Made by a program: the position numbers and the translations under genes. Shown here piece by piece: positions 1-6,607 of a stretch of DNA of 50,202 bases. The stretch's first letter is position 1. Each line of letters starts with the position of its first letter. The notes beneath the pieces are model-generated. The model worked only from the letters and a program-made list of their open reading frames with translations, had not been told where the DNA came from and searched no databases. The stretch comes from a virus, in the IMG/VR virus record IMGVR_UViG_3300006802_000133, positions 1 to 50,202 of that record. One strand, 5' to 3'.

Positions 1-2
1 AC

Positions 3-71
3 CTTGCGAAGATGTACTACAAGCTCGCGGATCAGTGGGATCTCGAACCCGCTGCCGTCTTGGAAATATAG
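3..71 (+). CDS. 3' end of an unknown protein (partial)
   Basis: The third forward frame is open from the left edge to a TAG at 69-71 and gives a 22-residue C-terminal tail (LAKMYYKLADQWDLEPAAVL, then EI). The other two forward frames give a less protein-like composition. The tail is too short to assign. A pair of hairpins follows the stop, so this gene probably closes an upstream transcription unit. Confidence 0.5.
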   Translation, partial: LAKMYYKLADQWDLEPAAVLEI

Positions 72-76
72 TCGAA

Positions 77-114
77 ACCGCCTCTGGCGGTCTGCATCGA
101 TTGGCCCCGATGCA
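77..114 (+). terminator. Two tandem hairpins in the first intergenic gap
   Basis: Bases 77-82 ACCGCC pair with 86-91 GGCGGT around a 3-nt loop. Bases 93-99 TGCATCG pair with 108-114 CGATGCA around an 8-nt loop. No T-run follows, so this is at best a weak terminator, a processing site or a stability element. The lead-in TCGAAAC (72-78) recurs before a second hairpin near 2551. Confidence 0.4.
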
Positions 115-157
115 CTGATGATGACAGGCCAAACTTAAACTTTTAGGAGAACGTGCG

Positions 158-1096
158 ATGCGCGATGTATATCAGGAAATCACCGACCGAATCGTGGCTC
201 AGATGGAGTCTGGCGACAGTAATTGGATCAACCCGATGGCAGGCTCTGGCCTTGGCGGAGGCTGGCCTACAAACGCTACCACCGGCAACCGATACAACGG
301 TATCAACGTGATGCTGCTGATGGGCCTCACGGTATTCAATGGCAAAGAACATGTACCCGCCGCCAGCCAACAATGGGCGACATTCAAGCAATGGGAGTCC
401 AAGGGCTGCCGAGTCGTGAGTGGCAAGCGCAGCGGCAATATGATCGTCTTTTTCAAGAAGCTGGAAGTGAAGGATCGCAAAGACCCTACCGGCGAAACCA
501 AAATACATATTCCATATCTCAAGGCATCCACTGTCTTTTCTGCCGAGCAGGTCGAGGGCGAGTATGCCGAGCAGTTCAAGGTCGAGCGCAAGCCGCTGAC
601 TGAGGTCGAGCAGATCGCAGCCGTCAACGACTGGGTGACCAACTACGTCAATGGCACCGATCTGACAATCGACTACAACGAGACAGGCCGTGCGTTCTAC
701 CGCCCAATCACCGACTCGATCCACATGCCACCCGCCGATGGATTCGAGGCTACCGCAACGTCAACCGCTACCGAGTGCTTCCACTCGACCCAGCTACACG
801 AGTTGACTCACGCCACTGGTAACAAGGCGCGTCTGAACCGACTCGACATCAAGAACAACGACGGCTACGCCTTCGAGGAATTGGTGGCTGAACTGGGGGC
901 TGCGTTCCAATGCCTGACGCTGGGAGTCAGCGCCGAGCCACGCGAGGATCACGCCAAGTACCTCAACAATTGGATCGCCGCGCTGAAGAATGACAAGCGT
1001 CTGATCTACAAGGCCGCCAAGCTTGCACAGCAGGCTGTCGATCACATCGCGGAGCACCAACCCTCCGCAGAACAATCAACTGAAGAGGCCGCGTAA
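158..1096 (+). CDS. ArdC-like antirestriction protein with zincin motif
   Basis: The 312-residue protein has the two-part layout of ArdC-type proteins. The N-terminal domain of about 130 residues begins MRDVYQEITDRIVAQME and contains the NRYNGINVMLL segment typical of the ssDNA-binding ArdC domain. The C-terminal metallopeptidase-like domain carries HELTH (His214, Glu215, His218) and a downstream ELVAELGAAF helix whose Glu245 is the likely third zinc ligand. ArdC proteins protect incoming DNA against restriction, which fits a first-expressed phage gene. The start is ATG 158 with AGGAGA 10 nt upstream. The stop lies in the loop of a hairpin that leads into the next gene. The family call is firm; antirestriction activity is inferred. 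Confidence 0.85.
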   Translation: MRDVYQEITDRIVAQMESGDSNWINPMAGSGLGGGWPTNATTGNRYNGINVMLLMGLTVFNGKEHVPAASQQWATFKQWESKGCRVVSGKRSGNMIVFFKKLEVKDRKDPTGETKIHIPYLKASTVFSAEQVEGEYAEQFKVERKPLTEVEQIAAVNDWVTNYVNGTDLTIDYNETGRAFYRPITDSIHMPPADGFEATATSTATECFHSTQLHELTHATGNKARLNRLDIKNNDGYAFEELVAELGAAFQCLTLGVSAEPREDHAKYLNNWIAALKNDKRLIYKAAKLAQQAVDHIAEHQPSAEQSTEEAA

Positions 1097-1102
1097 GCGG
1101 CC
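1087..1102 (+). promoter_or_regulatory. Stop-codon hairpin GGCCGC-GTAA-GCGGCC
   Basis: A perfect 6-bp GC stem (1087-1092 with 1097-1102) holds a 4-nt loop containing the TAA stop of the ArdC-like gene at 1094-1096. The next gene's ribosome-binding site (GAGGG) follows immediately. The same element, with one loop base changed, sits over the stop of the next gene. It may insulate or couple translation between neighbours. Confidence 0.55.
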
Positions 1103-1115
1103 CGAGGGCATCGAA

Positions 1116-1502
1116 ATGAAAGTACATGTATTCCAATTCAACCTGACAGACATGGAACGAGTCGAGCTAGAGCACCTTGGCTGGGAAGCCACGGATCGCA
1201 TCAGCCAGTGGGGTGAAAAGCGCCTGCTTCAGATCGCTGGCGACGAGGCAGTGGCAGAGTTCGCCGCCGCGAACATCGACGAGTACGAGTTGGTCGTAAC
1301 CGTCGAAATGCCAGACACCGACGAATGGACTGCGCTGGAGTTGGCCTACGGTGAGATGAATCACTGGGCTAACCCAGACAACATCACCCGTCACCGGATG
1401 TGCGCCAGCATGTCTGTCGGTGACATCTGCGAGATCAACGGGCAACTGTTTGTCTGCGCCACGTTTGGATTCGATAAGTTAAATCTAGGAGAGGCCGCAT
1501 AA
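1116..1502 (+). CDS. Small acidic protein of unknown function
   Basis: The 128-residue protein begins MKVHVFQFNLTDMERVELEH. The frame stays open further upstream (in-frame ATG at 1023), but ATG 1116 is preferred: it follows GAGGG at a suitable distance and lies beyond the previous gene's stop. Composition is acidic and soluble, with no signal peptide or membrane segment. Visible parts are an N-terminal stretch resembling a beta-alpha unit and a central helix rich in Ala and Glu (GDEAVAEFAAANIDEYELVV). I do not recognise the family. The C-terminus GEAA resembles that of the preceding ArdC-like protein because both genes end in the same hairpin sequence. Confidence 0.7.
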   Translation: MKVHVFQFNLTDMERVELEHLGWEATDRISQWGEKRLLQIAGDEAVAEFAAANIDEYELVVTVEMPDTDEWTALELAYGEMNHWANPDNITRHRMCASMSVGDICEINGQLFVCATFGFDKLNLGEAA

Positions 1503-1508
1503 GCGGCC
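1493..1508 (+). promoter_or_regulatory. Second stop-codon hairpin GGCCGC-ATAA-GCGGCC
   Basis: This copy of the element at 1087-1102 has the same 6-bp stem (1493-1498 with 1503-1508), the TAA stop (1500-1502) in the loop, and a strong ribosome-binding site (AAGGGGAT) just after it. Two near-identical elements at consecutive stops argue for function or recent duplication. Confidence 0.55.
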
Positions 1509-1521
1509 CAAGGGGATCAAC

Positions 1522-1905
1522 ATGTTAGTGACACTGAACGATTCGCCAATCTTTGACGGGATCTGGCACTCACGAAACGGCGATGCTCACGTCATCCCTG
1601 AGGTCTGGGTGGTATGCCCGAAGTGCAGCGGTGAGGGCACCACCGGCAACCCTGCCTTCGACGGCATGAGCCTGTCAGAGATAGACGATTGTGACCGAGA
1701 CGATTTCATGGATGGCTACATGTCAGGCCGATACGACGTGGCCTGCTCCCGATGCAAAGGGCGCACCACCGTCAGAGGGTATGACCTGTCGCAGCTAACG
1801 CCAGCACTGCTCGATGAGTACTGGGCTGACGCACGGGAGATGGAAGAACAACGAGCCGCTGACTGGCGGACACATCAAGCAGAGATGGGGATAAGAGCAT
1901 GGTAG
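1522..1905 (+). CDS. Zinc-ribbon protein, unknown function
   Basis: The 127-residue protein has two CxxC knuckles: CPKCSGEG near residue 34 and CSRCKGRT near residue 76. Their Gly pattern resembles the DnaJ-type zinc-binding CxxCxGxG motif, so one zinc site is likely. The rest is acidic with a C-terminal helix (EMEEQRAADWRTHQAEM). Phages often carry such single-ribbon adaptors, but the partner cannot be told from sequence. ATG 1522 follows AAGGGGATCAAC, and the stop overlaps the start of the next gene (ATG 1899), indicating coupled translation. Confidence 0.75.
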   Translation: MLVTLNDSPIFDGIWHSRNGDAHVIPEVWVVCPKCSGEGTTGNPAFDGMSLSEIDDCDRDDFMDGYMSGRYDVACSRCKGRTTVRGYDLSQLTPALLDEYWADAREMEEQRAADWRTHQAEMGIRAW

Positions 1906-2306
1906 AGACAGTCGAAACATGGGAGGTGGTGGACGGCGATGACCGACGCCAGTTCAGCAGCAGATTCGACGCGCTACGCTTCGGCGTCAGATCGGAGGGC
2001 ATGGTGAAAATCAAACTGTGGCACCACACAGGTGAGAGGCTAGCCAATGGCTTTGCTTACAAGGGTGAGCACAGCCTCAAGATGGTGGAGTCGGTGACTC
2101 TCTATGAGTATGCCGACCACCCGTGGCTGCAATTTGGATTTGATGGGTGGCGTGATCTGCAAGAGCAGGTAGCTAAGGACATTGCGCGTGGCGAGGGTGT
2201 TATCCGTGACCCAGCGCGTGGATGGGCCGGTGTCGTGCTATTGGATTACATGCTACAGGCCCAGCAGCTAATGGATGAATCAGGAATCAGGAGGATCGAT
2301 CTATGA
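1899..2306 (+). CDS. Unknown protein (135 aa)
   Basis: The protein starts inside the end of the zinc-ribbon gene and its own stop overlaps the next ATG (ATGA), so it is part of a coupled chain. The first third (WEVVDGDDRRQFSSRFDALR) reads like a small alpha/beta domain, the middle contains several aromatic residues, and the C-terminal part is helical (YMLQAQQLMDESG). No catalytic motif, signal peptide or membrane segment is visible. I do not recognise it. Confidence 0.65.
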   Translation: MVETVETWEVVDGDDRRQFSSRFDALRFGVRSEGMVKIKLWHHTGERLANGFAYKGEHSLKMVESVTLYEYADHPWLQFGFDGWRDLQEQVAKDIARGEGVIRDPARGWAGVVLLDYMLQAQQLMDESGIRRIDL

Positions 2307-2530
2307 ACGCATTGTATACCGATGGCGACGGGCGCTGGCACTCCCAGTACATAGCCATGACCAAGGGCATGAGCCTCGACTCACTGCTCCACGTCATGCA
2401 TGACTGTGCCGAAGCGATGGCTGCCAACCCAGACAATCCTAAGTGTGGTCAGTATGCCGACGAGCGCCACTACTGCGCGATGGAATTAGAGCGCCGACGC
2501 AAGGCATTCAATGCCAAATTTTCCAACTGA
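2303..2530 (+). CDS. Unknown small protein (75 aa)
   Basis: The ATG overlaps the TGA of the previous gene in the arrangement ATGA. The protein begins MNALYTDGDGRWHSQYIAM and contains a helix with Cys and His residues (SLLHVMHDCAEAMAANPDN), ending in a basic helix (AMELERRRKAFNAKF). Cysteines are spaced too widely for an obvious zinc finger. Function unknown. Confidence 0.6.
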   Translation: MNALYTDGDGRWHSQYIAMTKGMSLDSLLHVMHDCAEAMAANPDNPKCGQYADERHYCAMELERRRKAFNAKFSN

Positions 2531-2549
2531 TGAGACCAGATGGTGACTG

Positions 2550-2569
2550 GTCGAAACGCCGCGAGGCGT
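2550..2569 (+). terminator. TCGAAAC-led hairpin between small genes
   Basis: ACGCC at 2556-2560 pairs with GGCGT at 2565-2569 around GCGA, preceded by TCGAAAC. The same lead and a similar stem are present at 72-91. There is no clear T-run, so this is more likely a processing or attenuation element than a strong terminator. Confidence 0.35.
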
Positions 2570-2595
2570 CTTGGATAACCAACATAGGAGACGTA

Positions 2596-2763
2596 ATGGA
2601 AACGGATCAGTGGCTAGAGCGCCGAGAGTTCTGGCAAACACAATACAGGGGCGACAACGACAGCGAGTACCAGATCTATCTGGGCTGCGCTGACGATGGT
2701 GAGGGCAACGACTTCACCACGGGCAAGCCCCTAAAGACATACGAGGAATGGCTTAACAGCTAG
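2596..2763 (+). CDS. Unknown mini-protein (55 aa)
   Basis: ATG 2596 has AGGAG 5 nt upstream and gives METDQWLERREFWQTQYRGD, followed by an acidic middle and a C-terminal TYEEWLNS. The frame is open further upstream, including an ATG at 2530 that overlaps the previous stop (TGATG), but that extension runs through the hairpin at 2550-2569 and is less protein-like. The high Trp/Tyr/Asp/Glu content resembles small phage inhibitors, but no function can be assigned. Confidence 0.6.
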   Translation: METDQWLERREFWQTQYRGDNDSEYQIYLGCADDGEGNDFTTGKPLKTYEEWLNS

Positions 2764-2770
2764 ACCTCAG

Positions 2771-2792
2771 TCTCGAACCCTGCGGGGGGTTT
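2771..2792 (+). terminator. Probable transcription terminator or attenuator
   Basis: AACCC at 2776-2780 can pair with the GGGTTT region ending near 2792. The stem follows TCGAA, as in the two hairpins upstream, and a short T-containing tract (TTTGTTACT) comes after it. It lies in a 103-nt gap (2764-2866), one of the few gaps in this operon, and may separate two transcription units. No convincing promoter was identified in the rest of the gap. Confidence 0.4.
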
Positions 2793-2866
2793 GTTACTCA
2801 ACCCCGCTTCAAATACTACGTGAGTCGTGGTACGCTGCACTCACATTATCAATCAGGAGACGGACT

Positions 2867-3205
2867 ATGAATTTCACAGAAGACAATTACTGGAGCAGCC
2901 GAGGCCGGTATCAGAGCTTGGCAAACAGGCTTGTCGATTTGATCCCATCAATGGGCGAGGTCGAGAACGCCGAACAGCGACCAGAGCTAGAGCTATTCCG
3001 ACTGGCGCAGAACTACTACTACGACATCTTCAACAACGGCGTATGCAATTACGAGGAAGAGATCTGGGAGATGTTCCGTGTCACACCGAAAGACGCTGAC
3101 ATCGAGTCAGACGATGAGAATCTTTTCAAACGAACCGAGCCAGTCATGGACTCAATCATTCTTGATGCATACGCAGCGGAGTTCACCAACAAGGGGGGTC
3201 TGTAA
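2867..3205 (+). CDS. Unknown acidic protein (112 aa)
   Basis: ATG 2867 follows a good ribosome-binding site (AGGAGA). The protein is acidic and looks all-helical: an aromatic N-terminus, a helix RLVDLIPSMGEVENAEQ, and a Tyr/Asn-rich centre (AQNYYYDIFNNGVCNYEEEI). The C-terminal region is also acidic. The stop overlaps the next ATG (TAATG). No known motif was found. Confidence 0.65.
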   Translation: MNFTEDNYWSSRGRYQSLANRLVDLIPSMGEVENAEQRPELELFRLAQNYYYDIFNNGVCNYEEEIWEMFRVTPKDADIESDDENLFKRTEPVMDSIILDAYAAEFTNKGGL

Positions 3206-3708
3206 TGACTATCAAATCAAAGCGCGGCCCTAACGTGACACCCGACGAGCACAAGCTCGTTGTGAAGTTTGCAAAGCAGTGCCTGCGGGAGATCTGCAAG
3301 AAGCAATATGAGGTCGAGTATCAAGGCAAGCCTGTCGTGTATGCCGAAGCTATCAAGCGGCTTCGGGTAAAGACAAAGCATAGCGGTCAAAGAAGTTACG
3401 GCTTCAGTGATCTCATTTCCATCGACATGGGTGAATACCGCCGAGGCTTAACCTCGTTCACTGAGTACCGCTCGTTTGCTAATGACCCAGTGATCGGCAA
3501 CATCAACGACTGCGATGACCGTGAACTGCTGCTCAAGTGCTTGGTTGCCCATGAGGTGGCGCACCACATCCAGATGAAGTACGGGCTGTACACCCGCTAT
3601 CTCAAGAACACTTTCCACAAGCCGCATGGCGATGCGTTCAAGACGATCTATCGTGAGCTAAGGCGCACGTTGATCAACCCATACATCGAGAGCAGGGAGG
3701 CTGCGTGA
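3205..3708 (+). CDS. SprT-like zinc metallopeptidase-type protein
   Basis: The 167-residue protein has a zincin signature LVAHEVAHHIQ: His116, Glu117 and His120 form HExxH. The following HKPHGDAFKTIYRELRR segment (His138 or His141) supplies the expected third ligand in the pattern seen in SprT/Wss1-like proteins. The N-terminal half is basic (MTIKSKRGPNVTPDEHKLV) and may bind DNA or RNA. Such proteins cleave DNA-bound proteins in cells; here a role in removing host or blocking proteins from DNA is only a guess. The start is ATG 3205 in a TAATG overlap, and the stop overlaps the next gene. Confidence 0.7.
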   Translation: MTIKSKRGPNVTPDEHKLVVKFAKQCLREICKKQYEVEYQGKPVVYAEAIKRLRVKTKHSGQRSYGFSDLISIDMGEYRRGLTSFTEYRSFANDPVIGNINDCDDRELLLKCLVAHEVAHHIQMKYGLYTRYLKNTFHKPHGDAFKTIYRELRRTLINPYIESREAA

Positions 3709-4904
3709 TGGAAGGAGATCTATACCAGCATGTCATGCATGCCCTTAGGAACCCTGAGAAGCGCATTCTTGGGGCCACCAAGGGGACACATCCCGATGGC
3801 CCAAGGGTATTGTCTAAGACCTTTGGCAATCGTCTGAAGGTGGCTCGAAAGTTCGACATCGATGACGCTCTGCTGGAGCGGGTGTTTCAAGAGCCTAGCT
3901 GGGCCGAGTTGACTAAGGACAACGGCAACCTGCCGATCAAGACGATCACCCGCAACGTGGTGGAAGCCGAGCAGGAACTGAGACTGCCGTTCAAGGATTG
4001 TTGGATTGAGTTCAATGCGAAGACGTACAACGCGCATGTATCTGATTTCGACTGGGCGACGGGGCTTGTAGGCGTTAGCGGTACCGTTGACAGGCTCTTC
4101 GAGTTTGAGAAGGCGGGTATATTCTTGACCGAGAAGTTTGATGGTCAGATAGATATGCATCTGTTCTTTAGTCTTGACGGCGACAATAGAATATACATGG
4201 CGATTCTGGGCCGGAGCGTCAGGAATGGGCCAACCGAAAAGCCGTTGAGTGAGGTGGGCATTCGGCACGTTTCGCTATTGATGTACGGCGTAGACTTTCA
4301 AAACGAGCCATTGTCTGAGGCTTGCAGCGACTACCTTGACTTGCTCCACAACTCTCGCCTCCATCAAATAAGAGAGGTGTTTGGTAATGAATACACCGAC
4401 AAGGCATTCGAGAATTTTGTCGAGCCGTGGGCACCGTACTATGTGCGGATCTCATGGGAGATACTGCGCGTTCTGAACTACCCGTGGGTAGTCAGAGAGC
4501 AGGCCCGATTCGAGAGATCAAAGAAGGGCCGCAGTCCAAAGGTCACGCCCCGTGATTCGTATTACCGCTGCAAGATCAAGCTACCCAAGCCTAATGGCGT
4601 GGAGACTCGGCAGCTAGAGCCACGCGACGAGGCATACGGCAAGCGCCTGCATCAGGTGCGTGGGCACTGGCGTGTGTACCGTGATGAACACGGCGACTTC
4701 GTCAAGCGTACATGGATCAGAGAGCATAGGCGTGGCGATGCCAAGCTAGGCGTAGTGCTAAAGGACTATGTGCTGACCGGCGAAGGTACGTCTTCCGCCC
4801 AAAAAGGTACATCTTGCGCCCAAAAAGGTACGTCTTGCGCCCAAACTGGCGGCAACGTATCATCAACAAACACATCACAACCAACGGAGAACGTGAATGG
4901 ATAA
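3708..4904 (+). CDS. Large unknown early protein with C-terminal heptad repeats
   Basis: The 398-residue protein starts at ATG 3708, overlapping the previous TGA (TGATG); an in-frame GTG at 3705 is possible. The N-terminal 150 residues include a possible helix-turn-helix-like part. The middle is a mixed alpha/beta region. The C-terminus is basic and aromatic (RGHWRVYRDEHGDFVKRTW), ending with three 7-residue repeats GTSxAQK. It is the longest gene of the left operon, and replication or regulation roles are possible, but I do not recognise a family. The 3' end overlaps the next start by 8 nt. Confidence 0.65.
   Translation: MEGDLYQHVMHALRNPEKRILGATKGTHPDGPRVLSKTFGNRLKVARKFDIDDALLERVFQEPSWAELTKDNGNLPIKTITRNVVEAEQELRLPFKDCWIEFNAKTYNAHVSDFDWATGLVGVSGTVDRLFEFEKAGIFLTEKFDGQIDMHLFFSLDGDNRIYMAILGRSVRNGPTEKPLSEVGIRHVSLLMYGVDFQNEPLSEACSDYLDLLHNSRLHQIREVFGNEYTDKAFENFVEPWAPYYVRISWEILRVLNYPWVVREQARFERSKKGRSPKVTPRDSYYRCKIKLPKPNGVETRQLEPRDEAYGKRLHQVRGHWRVYRDEHGDFVKRTWIREHRRGDAKLGVVLKDYVLTGEGTSSAQKGTSCAQKGTSCAQTGGNVSSTNTSQPTENVNG
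4785..4847 (+). repeat. Three 21-bp tandem repeats inside a coding region
   Basis: Units at 4785-4805, 4806-4826 and 4827-4847 differ by one to three bases each and keep the reading frame, encoding GTSSAQK, GTSCAQK and GTSCAQT. Copy number probably varies between related phages through slippage. Part of the repeat (GCGCCCAAAAAGGTAC) could also act as a DNA-level binding site. Confidence 0.85.
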
Positions 4905-5370
4905 TGTAATTAAGCTCCCGACAAGGGACATGTGGAGAAATGCCGTCGAGATCTGGGACGGCTACCGGATGACACTTGATCCTTGCCAGCGGTGGATACC
5001 CATGCTGACAGGCACCGGCCTGTCTGAGGCTAAGGCCGAGAAGCATCTGCGAGAGATGGTCGGGATCATCCCTGACTTCTATCAAACGGCAGTGATACAC
5101 ACTGATCGCAACGGCACCATTGAAGAGTTCGCTCGAATCATGGACGAGTGCTATGGCTGGGGTGGATTCAACGACTCTGTGTTCAACGGCACGGTGACCG
5201 ATAGCGGCGTTTACACCAGCGAGTATGACGAGGACGAGGATCTATACCCGCTAGCCCATCTCATCATGTCAACTGAAAGCGAGGCTGACGTTGAGTGTTA
5301 CATCTACGAGTATGGGATCGTCGCTCTGATTGATGCTTGGGGTGAATCAAAAGTAGCGAGGTTCGACTAA
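4897..5370 (+). CDS. Unknown acidic protein (157 aa)
   Basis: The protein starts at ATG 4897 with GGAGA 6 nt upstream, inside the end of the previous gene. The first half contains a helical segment with KAEKHLREMVGIIPDFYQ. The second half is very acidic (YTSEYDEDEDLYPLAHL) and ends with an aromatic/acidic domain. It has no membrane segment and no cysteine cluster. The acidic surface would suit a DNA mimic or a protein-binding factor, but this is speculative. The stop overlaps the next start (TAATG). Confidence 0.65.
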   Translation: MDNVIKLPTRDMWRNAVEIWDGYRMTLDPCQRWIPMLTGTGLSEAKAEKHLREMVGIIPDFYQTAVIHTDRNGTIEEFARIMDECYGWGGFNDSVFNGTVTDSGVYTSEYDEDEDLYPLAHLIMSTESEADVECYIYEYGIVALIDAWGESKVARFD

Positions 5371-5696
5371 TGAACTACAATACTTTTGAGGTGATCCATG
5401 AAGAGATCGAAGAGAAGATCGATCAGCTAGAGAAGGCGCAGTATACCCTTGCCTCCGTCGAGTCGAGCTTCAAGTCTTACGAGGCATCAACAAAGAAGGC
5501 TTACATGGACGCTGGCATGAGCGCCGTGGCAGCCGAGACTGAGATGAGGGCGGTAGAGAAAGGCTGGCGAGACATCTACCTGAACGTTCAAGAACATTCC
5601 AGCCGAGTAGAAAAGATCAAGCGCACGATCAAGCTGCTAGAGATGCGGCACGACGCGCTTCGATCTGCCAAGGCTGACGCAAGGAGAGTGGTGTGA
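5370..5696 (+). CDS. Coiled-coil protein (108 aa)
   Basis: The protein is predicted by eye to be nearly all helix: EEIEEKIDQLEKAQYTLASV near the N-terminus and a second long helix RVEKIKRTIKLLEMRHDALR. Hydrophobic heptad spacing in both suggests a dimeric coiled coil or helical hairpin. The central AGMSAVAAETEMRAVE could be the turn. Function unknown. It is translationally coupled on both sides: ATG in TAATG, and the next GTG overlaps its stop. Confidence 0.7.
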   Translation: MNYNTFEVIHEEIEEKIDQLEKAQYTLASVESSFKSYEASTKKAYMDAGMSAVAAETEMRAVEKGWRDIYLNVQEHSSRVEKIKRTIKLLEMRHDALRSAKADARRVV

Positions 5697-5929
5697 CAGG
5701 GAACGAGAAGAACAAGTTCAGAGATCTGCTTGCGAACAAGAAGAATGTCTCTGAGATCCAAGAGATCCTGCTGAACAAGGCGACGATGATGGTTGCGTAC
5801 CCAGATGCATCAGCAGATGAAAGTGATATGTGGGACTGGCAGGTTAGCGCCTGTCGAGTAGAACTGAGAAGGCGGTGGCAGGCCATGCACCCGCTAACAA
5901 CCGTAATGCCGAAGGAGATAGTGCAATGA
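5693..5929 (+). CDS. Unknown small protein (78 aa), GTG start
   Basis: The start is GTG 5693, overlapping the previous TGA, with AAGGAG upstream. The protein begins MTGNEKNKFRDLLANKKNVS and contains a helix and an acidic stretch (DASADESDMWDWQVSACR) followed by a basic helix (VELRRRWQAMH). It resembles the short helical proteins common in phage early regions. No function can be assigned. Confidence 0.6.
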   Translation: MTGNEKNKFRDLLANKKNVSEIQEILLNKATMMVAYPDASADESDMWDWQVSACRVELRRRWQAMHPLTTVMPKEIVQ

Positions 5930-6150
5930 GTTTACTGAAGACCCAGTACATACAACTGACCAACGAAGAGGGGGCGCTGCTGAACAGGCTCCTGTCTAGC
6001 TCTAAAGATGATCCCCGATTGCACGGACTGATTGGCACCTGCCTATGGGACATGGGGCACAGTCCAGAAGAAGAGGCCAACGCGAAAGCCTTGTGGACTA
6101 GCTTGCAATCAAAGGTTAAGGAGGCGTTCAATGACAAGTCTGATGGATGA
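5926..6150 (+). CDS. Unknown small protein (74 aa)
   Basis: The start chosen is ATG 5926, which overlaps the preceding TGA (ATGA) and is preceded by AAGGAGAT; the frame is open further upstream but that part lies wholly inside the previous gene. The protein begins MSLLKTQYIQLTNEEGALLN and has helical character with leucine-rich stretches. It overlaps the next gene by 20 nt. Function unknown. Confidence 0.6.
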   Translation: MSLLKTQYIQLTNEEGALLNRLLSSSKDDPRLHGLIGTCLWDMGHSPEEEANAKALWTSLQSKVKEAFNDKSDG

Positions 6151-6358
6151 TATGGTTGAGATCATGGAACTAGCTGATGAGATTTTGTCAAGTGGTCGAG
6201 GTGATGACTACGAAGTTACAATAGTGTATCGACAAGACCACGGGTCAAAGACAGAGACCCAAACCTTTAGAGGTGTGCGTCTTGAGGAAATCTCTGGACT
6301 CGCGCCGATCAGTGATGGCTGGCTGATCGACTCACTAACCGCAAAAAAGTTTAGGTAA
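6131..6358 (+). CDS. Unknown small acidic protein (75 aa)
   Basis: ATG 6131 is preceded by AAGGAGG at ideal spacing, the best ribosome-binding site in this stretch, and gives MTSLMDDMVEIMELADEILS. A helix is followed by what look like three beta strands (DYEVTIVYRQDHG, TQTFRGVRLEEIS). Upstream in-frame codons are rejected because they lie in the body of the previous gene. Function unknown. Confidence 0.65.
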   Translation: MTSLMDDMVEIMELADEILSSGRGDDYEVTIVYRQDHGSKTETQTFRGVRLEEISGLAPISDGWLIDSLTAKKFR

Positions 6359-6402
6359 TACTGAGCCTCACGTTGTGCAGGTCAGCGGCGGGGTCAGTGC
6401 AA

Positions 6403-6513
6403 ATGCGCTCTATAGGGGCGCACTCCAAAAGTGAAATAGATGCGATGAAGTGGATGGCTCAAGTTCTTGGAAGATCCGAATCGCATCAACCGCCGCACCA
6501 TGAAACTCAATGA
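6403..6513 (+). CDS. Possible mini-gene (36 aa)
   Basis: The open frame ATG 6403 to TGA 6511-6513 reads MRSIGAHSKSEIDAMKWMAQ, then VLGRSESHQPPHHETQ. It fills most of the gap after 6358 and its end overlaps the next mini-gene by 14 nt, as coupled genes here do. No good ribosome-binding site precedes the ATG, and a possible hairpin (AGTGC...GCACT, 6396-6424) spans it. It may be real or chance. Confidence 0.35.
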   Translation: MRSIGAHSKSEIDAMKWMAQVLGRSESHQPPHHETQ

Positions 6514-6604
6514 CGAAGAAACAAAGATAGGGATCAAGGTTGGCATAGGGATTGTCGTGACAACCTATGCGCTATCGTTTCTTCTGCCTTACATTATCGG
6601 ATAA
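6500..6604 (+). CDS. Mini membrane protein (34 aa)
   Basis: ATG 6500 to TAA 6602-6604 encodes a soluble N-terminus MKLNDEETKIGIK followed by one hydrophobic span (VGIGIVVTTYALSFLLPYII) and a terminal Gly. This is a textbook single-span small protein, N-terminus inside and charged. It sits 3 nt before the oxygenase gene, in a gap otherwise empty. The ribosome-binding site is weak. It could be a superinfection-exclusion or membrane-signalling peptide; that is a guess. Confidence 0.5.
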   Translation: MKLNDEETKIGIKVGIGIVVTTYALSFLLPYIIG

Positions 6605-6607
6605 CTT

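Noticed and set aside
143-724. Long open frames on the opposite strand of the ArdC-like gene and similar shadows elsewhere
   Set aside because: They lie within a convincing gene, have Leu/Cys/His-rich compositions and no ribosome-binding sites; typical antisense shadows.
6359-6500. Possible tRNA gene in the gap before the oxygenase gene
   Set aside because: No T-loop (GTTCGAATC-like) or clover-leaf arms; only a short hairpin.
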